The position numbers and the translations under genes were made by a program. Below are positions 58,313 through 64,000 of a DNA stretch of 64,000 nucleotides, one piece after another. The notes beneath the pieces are model-generated. The model did not search any database. It saw nothing but the letters and a program-made list of their open reading frames with translations, and was not told the DNA's origin. This DNA is from Paracoccus zhejiangensis. Its GTDB lineage: Bacteria; Pseudomonadota; Alphaproteobacteria; Rhodobacterales; Rhodobacteraceae. How positions within the stretch are numbered: position 1 is the stretch's first letter; each line of letters starts with the position of its first letter. Location: contig NZ_CP025430.1 in the NCBI RefSeq assembly GCF_002847445.1, positions 992,001 through 1,056,000 of the forward strand, given 5' to 3'.

Positions 58313-59059
58313 ATGCCGGTCGAACTGGTCACCATCCGCTGCCTGCAGGACAACTATGCCTATCTGGTCCATGGCGCGGGCGAGACGGTGCTGATCGACG
58401 CTCCCGAGGCGGCGCCGATCCTTGCGGCGCTGGCCGAGCGCGGCTGGTCGCTGGACCGCATCCTGCTGACCCATCACCATGCCGATCACGTGCAGGCCGT
58501 GGCCGAGATCGTCGCCGCCACCGGTGCGAAGGTCACGGGTGCCGCCGCCGATGCCCACCGCCTGCCGCCGCTCGACCACGCCGTCGCGCCGGGCGACAGC
58601 TTCGCCCTCTGCGGAGAGGAGGCGCGGGTGATCGATGTCTCGGGTCACACCGTTGGGCATGTGGCCTTCCACCTGCCCGGCCCGGCGCTGGCCTTTACCG
58701 CCGACAGCCTGATGGCGATCGGCTGCGGGCGGCTGTTCGAGGGCAGCGCCCCGATGATGTGGGAGAGCCTGTCGCGGCTGAACGCCCTGCCCGGCGAAAC
58801 GCTGATCTGCTCGGGCCATGATTATTGCGCCGGCAATGGCGCCTTCGCGCTCTCGGTTGACCCCGACAATGCCGCGCTGAAGCAGCGCCTGTCGGGGGTC
58901 AAGAGCGGCACCCTGCCCTGCGCGCCGGCGACGCTGGCAGTCGAGCGGGCGACCAATCCCTTCCTGCGTGTAACCGAACTGCGGGGGTCGCTTGGCCTCG
59001 TGGGCGCATCCGATGCCGAGGTCTTTGCCCGGCTGCGCACGATGAAGGACTCGTTCTGA
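58313..59059 (+). CDS. gloB: Hydroxyacylglutathione hydrolase (glyoxalase II)
   Basis: This 248-residue metallo-beta-lactamase fold enzyme hydrolyses S-lactoylglutathione to lactate and glutathione, the last step of methylglyoxal detoxification. The metal motif THHHADH (53-59) and later GHTVGH and SGHDY segments are present. The ATG at 58313 follows AAAGGA. Glyoxalase I is not in the window. Confidence 0.93.
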   Translation: MPVELVTIRCLQDNYAYLVHGAGETVLIDAPEAAPILAALAERGWSLDRILLTHHHADHVQAVAEIVAATGAKVTGAAADAHRLPPLDHAVAPGDSFALCGEEARVIDVSGHTVGHVAFHLPGPALAFTADSLMAIGCGRLFEGSAPMMWESLSRLNALPGETLICSGHDYCAGNGAFALSVDPDNAALKQRLSGVKSGTLPCAPATLAVERATNPFLRVTELRGSLGLVGASDAEVFARLRTMKDSF

Positions 59060-59065
59060 ACCTTG

Positions 59066-59092
59066 AAATCTGTCTTTTGGGTGAACAGATTT
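59066..59092. other. Inverted repeat after gloB
   Basis: AAATCTGT and ACAGATTT form a perfect 8-base stem with an 11-base loop just after the gloB stop. No U-tract follows. It could end gloB transcription or be an upstream site of clpA. Confidence 0.45.
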
Positions 59093-59243
59093 GCCTCAAT
59101 CGCGGATTTTTGCGGCCCGGCTTTAAGAATTCACTTGAAGCCAGACCCATTCCACCAAATCTTAACTGTATCGTGACAGTCTGGACAGGTGGGCCGCTAC
59201 ATCTTGGCCCATACCGCAGGCCGACTGACAGGAGACGACGCCC

Positions 59244-61565
59244 GTGCCGAGTTTTTCGACATCGCTTGAACAGGCCATCCACGCAGCCCTCGCGCTTGCC
59301 AATGAACACCGCCACGAACTGGCCACGCTGGAGCATTTGCTGCTGGCGCTGACGGACGAGCCCGAGGCGGTGAAGGTGATGCGCGCCTGTAACGTCGATC
59401 TGGACGAGCTGCGAAAACTGCTGATCGAATATATCGAGGATGACCTCTCGACGCTGATCACCGATGTCGAGGGCAGCGAGGCCGTGCCGACCGCCGCCTT
59501 CCAGCGGGTGATCCAGCGCGCCGCCATCCATGTGCAAAGCTCGGGCCGCTCGGAAGTGACCGGGGCGAACGTGCTGGTCGCGATCTTCGCCGAACGCGAA
59601 TCGAACGCCGCCGCCTTCCTGCAGGAACTGGACATGACCCGTTACGACGCGGTCAATTTCATCGCCCATGGCGTCGCCAAGAACCCCAGCTTCAGCGAGG
59701 CGCGGCGCATCGTCGGCGCCGAGAACGAGGAAGAGGCCAAGGCCGCCGAAGCGCCGGAACCCAAGGACGAAACCGCGTTGGCGAAATACTGCGTCGATCT
59801 GAACGCCAAGTCGAAGAAGGGTGATGTTGACCCGCTGATCGGCCGCGAACCCGAGGTCGAGCGCGCCATCCAGGTGCTGTGCCGCCGCCGCAAGAACAAC
59901 CCGCTGCTGGTGGGCGATCCCGGCGTGGGCAAGACCGCCATCGCCGAGGGTCTGGCCAAGAAGATCGTCGAGGGCGACACGCCCGACGTGCTGTCCGGGG
60001 CCACCATCTTCTCGCTCGACATGGGCGCGCTGCTGGCCGGCACCCGCTATCGGGGCGATTTCGAGGAGCGGCTGAAAGCCGTGGTGAAGGAGCTTGAGAA
60101 CCATCCCGACGCGATCCTGTTCATCGACGAGATCCATACGGTGATCGGCGCGGGCGCCACCTCGGGCGGGGCGATGGATGCCTCGAACCTGCTGAAACCG
60201 GCCTTGGCCGGCGGCAAGCTGCGCTGCATGGGTTCGACCACCTACAAGGAATACCGCCAGCATTTCGAGAAGGACCGGGCACTGAGCCGCCGGTTCCAGA
60301 AGATCGACGTGAACGAGCCGACGGTACCCGACAGCATCAAGATCCTGATGGGGCTGAAGCCGCATTTCGAAAAGCACCACGACCTGCGTTATAACAATGA
60401 CGCAATCAAGGCGGCGGTGGAGCTGGCGCATCGCTACATCAACGACCGCAAGCTGCCGGACAGCGCCATCGACGTGATCGACGAGGCCGGTGCGGCGCAG
60501 CACCTGGTTGCCGAAAGCAAGCGCCGCAAGACGCTGGGGCCGAAGGAGATCGAGGCCGTGGTCGCCAAGATCGCCCGCATCCCGCCGAAGAACGTCAGCA
60601 AGGACGATGCCGAGGTGCTGCGCGATCTGGATGTCTCGCTGAAGCGGGTCGTCTTCGGCCAGGACAAGGCCATCGAGGCGCTGGCCAGCGCGATCAAGCT
60701 GGCCCGTGCCGGGTTGCGCGAACCGGAAAAACCGATCGGGAACTATCTCTTTGCCGGGCCGACCGGGGTGGGCAAGACCGAGGTGGCCAAGCAGCTGGCG
60801 AATACGCTGGCGGTGGAACTTCTGCGCTTCGACATGTCGGAATACATGGAGAAGCACGCGGTCAGCCGCCTGATCGGCGCGCCTCCGGGATATGTGGGTT
60901 TCGACCAGGGCGGGCTGCTGACCGATGGTGTCGACCAGCATCCGCATTGCGTGCTGTTGCTCGATGAGATCGAGAAGGCGCATCCGGATGTCTACAACAT
61001 CCTGCTGCAGGTGATGGATCACGGCAAGCTGACCGACCATAACGGCCGGCAGGTGGATTTCCGCAACGTGATCCTGATCATGACCACCAATGCCGGCGCC
61101 GCCGACCAGGCCAAGGCCGCCTTCGGCTTCGGCCGCGACCGGCGCGAGGGCGAGGATGTCGAGGCGATCGAGCGTATGTTCACGCCGGAATTCCGCAACC
61201 GGCTGGATGCGGTGGTCAGCTTTGCGCCGCTGCCGCGCGAGGTCATCGTGCAGGTGGTCGAGAAGTTCGTGCTGCAGCTGGAAGCCCAGCTGATGGACCG
61301 CAACGTCCATATCGAGCTGACCCCGGAAGCCGCCGACTGGCTGGCCGAAAAGGGCTATGACGACAAGATGGGCGCGCGGCCGCTTGGCAGGGTGATCCAG
61401 GAGACGATCAAGAAGCCATTGGCCGAGGAATTGCTGTTCGGCCGGCTGACCAAGGGCGGCGTGGTGAAGGTGAAGCTCGAGGATGACAAGCTGGTCTTCG
61501 ACATCACCGGCCCCGACGCCCCGCGCATCGGCAAGTCGAAGCCGCCGCTGCTGACGGCGGACTGA
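59244..61565 (+). CDS. clpA: ATP-dependent Clp protease ATPase ClpA
   Basis: This 773-residue Hsp100 unfoldase feeds substrates to ClpP. The Clp-N repeats occupy residues 1-150. The first AAA+ module has Walker A GDPGVGKT (224-231), and the second has GPTGVGKT (505-512), with IDEIHT and [11 protein letters not shown] as Walker B. The start is a GTG at 59244 with AGGAG about 11 bases upstream. The adaptor gene clpS, often directly upstream, is not present here. A terminator follows the stop. Confidence 0.97.
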   Translation: MPSFSTSLEQAIHAALALANEHRHELATLEHLLLALTDEPEAVKVMRACNVDLDELRKLLIEYIEDDLSTLITDVEGSEAVPTAAFQRVIQRAAIHVQSSGRSEVTGANVLVAIFAERESNAAAFLQELDMTRYDAVNFIAHGVAKNPSFSEARRIVGAENEEEAKAAEAPEPKDETALAKYCVDLNAKSKKGDVDPLIGREPEVERAIQVLCRRRKNNPLLVGDPGVGKTAIAEGLAKKIVEGDTPDVLSGATIFSLDMGALLAGTRYRGDFEERLKAVVKELENHPDAILFIDEIHTVIGAGATSGGAMDASNLLKPALAGGKLRCMGSTTYKEYRQHFEKDRALSRRFQKIDVNEPTVPDSIKILMGLKPHFEKHHDLRYNNDAIKAAVELAHRYINDRKLPDSAIDVIDEAGAAQHLVAESKRRKTLGPKEIEAVVAKIARIPPKNVSKDDAEVLRDLDVSLKRVVFGQDKAIEALASAIKLARAGLREPEKPIGNYLFAGPTGVGKTEVAKQLANTLAVELLRFDMSEYMEKHAVSRLIGAPPGYVGFDQGGLLTDGVDQHPHCVLLLDEIEKAHPDVYNILLQVMDHGKLTDHNGRQVDFRNVILIMTTNAGAADQAKAAFGFGRDRREGEDVEAIERMFTPEFRNRLDAVVSFAPLPREVIVQVVEKFVLQLEAQLMDRNVHIELTPEAADWLAEKGYDDKMGARPLGRVIQETIKKPLAEELLFGRLTKGGVVKVKLEDDKLVFDITGPDAPRIGKSKPPLLTAD

Positions 61566-61585
61566 TCGCGCCGCGATAGAACGGG

Positions 61586-61623
61586 ACGCCCCTGCCGGAA
61601 AGATCTGGCGGGGGCGTTTTTGT
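61586..61623 (+). terminator. Intrinsic terminator of clpA
   Basis: ACGCCCC(T)GCC pairs with GGC(G)GGGGCGT around a 10-base loop. A run of five T begins at 61617. It lies 20 bases after the clpA stop. The following spacer to 61860 shows no recognised gene. Confidence 0.8.
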
Positions 61624-61860
61624 TTGTGATGCCGCACCACCGTTTCGCCTGCAGACCCGGCCCGGAATCGAGGCACGCAGTGCCGCCGGGACAGCGCCTG
61701 CCCGTCCCCCGGGCTGGCGCTGTCCCTCTGTTCGGAACGCGGGGCAAAGCACGGATTGCCATGTCCACCCACCATCATCTCCCCAATCGACAGCCCTCCC
61801 CTCTTCCGCTATCCTCAACCTATCCGCGTCTGCCCTGACCTCTTGCAAGGAATGCCAGCC

Positions 61861-62904
61861 ATGGCCCGACGCGATATCTCTTTTGCCTCCTTCAACCTCC
61901 TGAACCTGCAGCTGCCCGGACGGCCGGTCTATACCGATGCCGATGGCTGGGATGCCGGGATCTACCAGAAGAAGATCGACTTCACCGCCACGACGCTCGA
62001 CCGGCTCGACGCCGATGTCTATGGCTGCCAGGAGCTCTGGGCGCCCGAGGCGCTGCAGCAGGCGCTGGACCAGTCGGGGCTTGCCGCCAGCCATCAGATC
62101 GTCACCCCGCCGGGCCATCCGGGCACGAGGATCACCTGCGCGGCGGTGGTGCGGCGCGAGATGCTGGTGGGCGAGGCCGAATGGATCACCGACTTCCCGC
62201 CCGAGATGGTGCTGCGCTCGACCGGCGACGATCCCCAGCAGCCGGCGATCGCGGTCGGGCTGCGCGGTTTCTCGCGTCCCGTCCTGCACCTGCAGGTGCA
62301 GCCCGATCCCTCGACCCCGGTGATCCATGTCTTCGTCTGCCATTTCAAGTCGCGCCGCCCGGCCGAGGTCTGGCGCGAGCGCGACTGGTATGACCGCAAC
62401 ATCCATGCCCCCCATGCCAATGCCATCGGCTACGCGCTCTCCACCATCCGCCGCACCGCCGAGGCCGCGGCCCTGCGGGTGCTCGCCACCCGGATCGCCA
62501 AGGGCAGCCATGTCCCGGTGGTGATGATCGGCGACATGAATGACAGCAAGGACAGCAACACGCTGAACATCCTGACCGAGCAGCCGCGCTATCTCTCGAC
62601 CCTGTCGCGGGGCGGCGGCGACAATGCCATGTACACGGCGCAGGTGCTGCAGGAATACCGCTCGGTCCGCGATGTCTACTACACCCATATCCATCAGGAC
62701 ATGCATGACAGCCTGGACCACATCCTCGTCAGCGAGGAGTTCTATGACAATTCGCGCGACCGGTTGTGGCGTTTTGACGACATGCTGGTGGTGAACGACC
62801 ACCTGAACTGGGACGATCACAAGACCAGTGGCACGAACGATCACGGGCTGATCGTCGCGCGCTTCCGCTGGCAGCCTCCCACGGCCGAGATGCCGTTCGT
62901 CTGA
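61861..62904 (+). CDS. Endonuclease/exonuclease/phosphatase-fold protein
   Basis: This 347-residue protein has the EEP/DNase I fold. The N-terminal ASFNLLNLQLPG, GCQELWAP (catalytic Glu), VMIGDMNDSKDS and the C-terminal NDHGLIVARF correspond to family motifs. It starts at ATG 61861. An ATG at 61852 is also in frame with AAGG two bases before it. No signal peptide is evident. Substrate could be nucleic acid, phospholipid or sugar phosphate. It stands alone between clpA and hisC. Confidence 0.85.
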   Translation: MARRDISFASFNLLNLQLPGRPVYTDADGWDAGIYQKKIDFTATTLDRLDADVYGCQELWAPEALQQALDQSGLAASHQIVTPPGHPGTRITCAAVVRREMLVGEAEWITDFPPEMVLRSTGDDPQQPAIAVGLRGFSRPVLHLQVQPDPSTPVIHVFVCHFKSRRPAEVWRERDWYDRNIHAPHANAIGYALSTIRRTAEAAALRVLATRIAKGSHVPVVMIGDMNDSKDSNTLNILTEQPRYLSTLSRGGGDNAMYTAQVLQEYRSVRDVYYTHIHQDMHDSLDHILVSEEFYDNSRDRLWRFDDMLVVNDHLNWDDHKTSGTNDHGLIVARFRWQPPTAEMPFV

Positions 62905-62973
62905 GGCCCGCGCCACCTTCCCTTGCCCCGCCGCCCCCGCTATGACGGCTGCGGAACAGCTGGGGGCAAGGGC

Positions 62974-64000
62974 ATGGCAGGGATCGCGGCGCAGCCGGGC
63001 ATCATGGAGATCGCGCTTTATGTCAGCGGCGAAAGCAAGCTGGCGGGCCGCAGCGATGTGCTGAAGCTGTCGGCCAATGAGAACCCCTATGGTTGCAGCC
63101 CCAATGCGACGGCGGCCTTCACCGCTGCGGCGACCGACCTGCACCGCTATCCGGCGACTGACCATGCCGGGTTGCGCCGGGCCATCGGCGAGGTTCACGG
63201 CCTCGATCCCGACCGGATCATCTGCGGCGTCGGCTCGGACGAGGTGCTGCAATTCGTGGCGCAGGCCTTTGCCGGCGCGGGTGACGAGGTCATCACCACA
63301 CAGCACGGCTTTGCCATGTACCCGATCCTCGCCCATGCGGTTGGCGCGACGCCGGTGACGGTGGCCGAGCGTGACCGCCGGATCGACGTGGACGCGATCC
63401 TTGCTGCGGTGACTGAGCGCACGCGGATCGTGTTCCTCGCCAATCCCGCCAATCCCACCGGCACCATGCTAAGTGCAGACGAGTTGCACAGGTTGGCCGC
63501 CGGCCTGCCCGAGAGCTGCCTCATGGTTCAGGATGGCGCCTATGCCGAGTTTGCCGAGGGGTTCGATGGCGGTATCTCACTGGTCGAGGCGTTCCCGAAT
63601 GTCATCATGACCCGGACCTTCTCGAAGATCCACGGGCTCGGCGGGCTGCGCATCGGCTGGGGATATGCCCGGCGCGAGGTGATCGACGTGCTGAACCGCC
63701 TTCGCCAGCCCTTCAACCTGTCGAACGCGCAGATGGCGGCGGCAGAAGCGGCGATCCGCGACACGGATTTCACCGCCCGCTGCGCCAGCGAGAATGCGCG
63801 CCTCAGGCGCTGGATGCGCGAGCAACTGGTGCAGATGGGTGTGGGTTGCGACGAAAGCCATGCCAATTTCCTGCTGGCGCGCTTTGCCAGCCCCGATCAG
63901 GCCAAGGCCTGTGACGCCGCCCTGCGCGAGGCCGGGATCATCGTCCGCCCGGTGGCCAGCTATGGCCTCCCCGAGGCGCTGCGGATCACCGTGGGCGACG
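62974..64000 (+). CDS. hisC: Histidinol-phosphate aminotransferase (3' end outside window)
   Basis: This is the PLP-dependent class I/II aminotransferase HisC of histidine synthesis. About 342 codons are present and the gene leaves the right edge before the C-terminus. Visible motifs are [29 protein letters not shown] and the PLP-Lys segment [15 protein letters not shown]. The ATG at 62974 has GGGGG upstream. An ATG at 63004 is possible. A broader aromatic aminotransferase role is possible, as in other HisC2-type enzymes. Confidence 0.9.
   Translation, partial: MAGIAAQPGIMEIALYVSGESKLAGRSDVLKLSANENPYGCSPNATAAFTAAATDLHRYPATDHAGLRRAIGEVHGLDPDRIICGVGSDEVLQFVAQAFAGAGDEVITTQHGFAMYPILAHAVGATPVTVAERDRRIDVDAILAAVTERTRIVFLANPANPTGTMLSADELHRLAAGLPESCLMVQDGAYAEFAEGFDGGISLVEAFPNVIMTRTFSKIHGLGGLRIGWGYARREVIDVLNRLRQPFNLSNAQMAAAEAAIRDTDFTARCASENARLRRWMREQLVQMGVGCDESHANFLLARFASPDQAKACDAALREAGIIVRPVASYGLPEALRITVGD

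Noticed and set aside
59133..59180. Heat-shock (RpoH) promoter for clpA
   Set aside because: CTTGAA is present but a -10 of the alphaproteobacterial RpoH type is not found at a usable distance.
58899..61778. 959-codon minus strand open frame opposite clpA
   Set aside because: Antisense of clpA, whose AAA+ motifs are intact.
61620..61838. 72-codon frame between clpA and the EEP gene
   Set aside because: It starts in the terminator U-tract region, has no Shine-Dalgarno and no recognisable features.

Overview
The window is a high-GC, densely coded alphaproteobacterial chromosome segment, most likely Paracoccus or a close relative in the Rhodobacteraceae/Paracoccaceae. The best indicators are a membrane-anchored cytochrome c that closely resembles Paracoccus denitrificans c552 (CycM), the CckA kinase, and many 4-base ATGA-type overlaps within operons. 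I see no transposase, phage gene, CRISPR array, tRNA or rRNA. The only RNA gene I recognise is the SRP RNA. Both ends cut a gene: cckA on the left and hisC on the right.

Layout, 1-30 kb. Leftward cckA, rsmB and glcB come first, then a rightward 5-oxoprolinase operon pxpBCA. A leftward molybdenum hydroxylase cluster follows (MoxR ATPase, VWA protein, CoxG, CoxS, CoxL, CoxM). Its CoxL carries the form II active-site loop, so the substrate is uncertain. After a rightward nucleoside hydrolase comes the leftward envelope/translation operon pyrH-frr-uppS-cdsA-dxr-rseP-bamA-skp. It stops at skp, without the lpxD-fabZ-lpxA genes that often follow. Next are miaA, an AraC regulator with a strong promoter/palindrome overlap, a YjiH-like membrane protein divergent from an Lrp regulator with a clear operator, and leftward ppx/gppA and rlmE.

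Layout, 30-64 kb. putA (trifunctional in some relatives, here lacking a DNA-binding domain) is leftward. A packed rightward run follows: small membrane protein, VWA protein, DedA protein, M48 protease, membrane hydrolase, cytochrome P450 and YjbR protein. Then come leftward secreted and UBP-zinc-finger genes with a polyamine-type ABC transporter (ATPase and two permeases, no binding protein), and rightward glycosyltransferase, cysS and a degenerate squalene/phytoene synthase-like gene. A leftward YejABEF-type peptide importer and cycM follow, then pheA, an SRPBCC protein, a cpdB-like esterase, ffs, a methyltransferase, gloB, clpA, an endonuclease/phosphatase-fold protein and partial hisC.

Most genes are core housekeeping or nutrient scavenging: proline, 5-oxoproline, nucleosides, peptides and polyamines. 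The least explained signal is non-genic. A 56-bp element occurs twice (8136-8191 on + and 52794-52849 on -) at 54/56 identity. It has a conserved start-codon context, a tiny reading frame ending A-V-R-C-stop, an overlapping Arg-rich frame and a GC hairpin.
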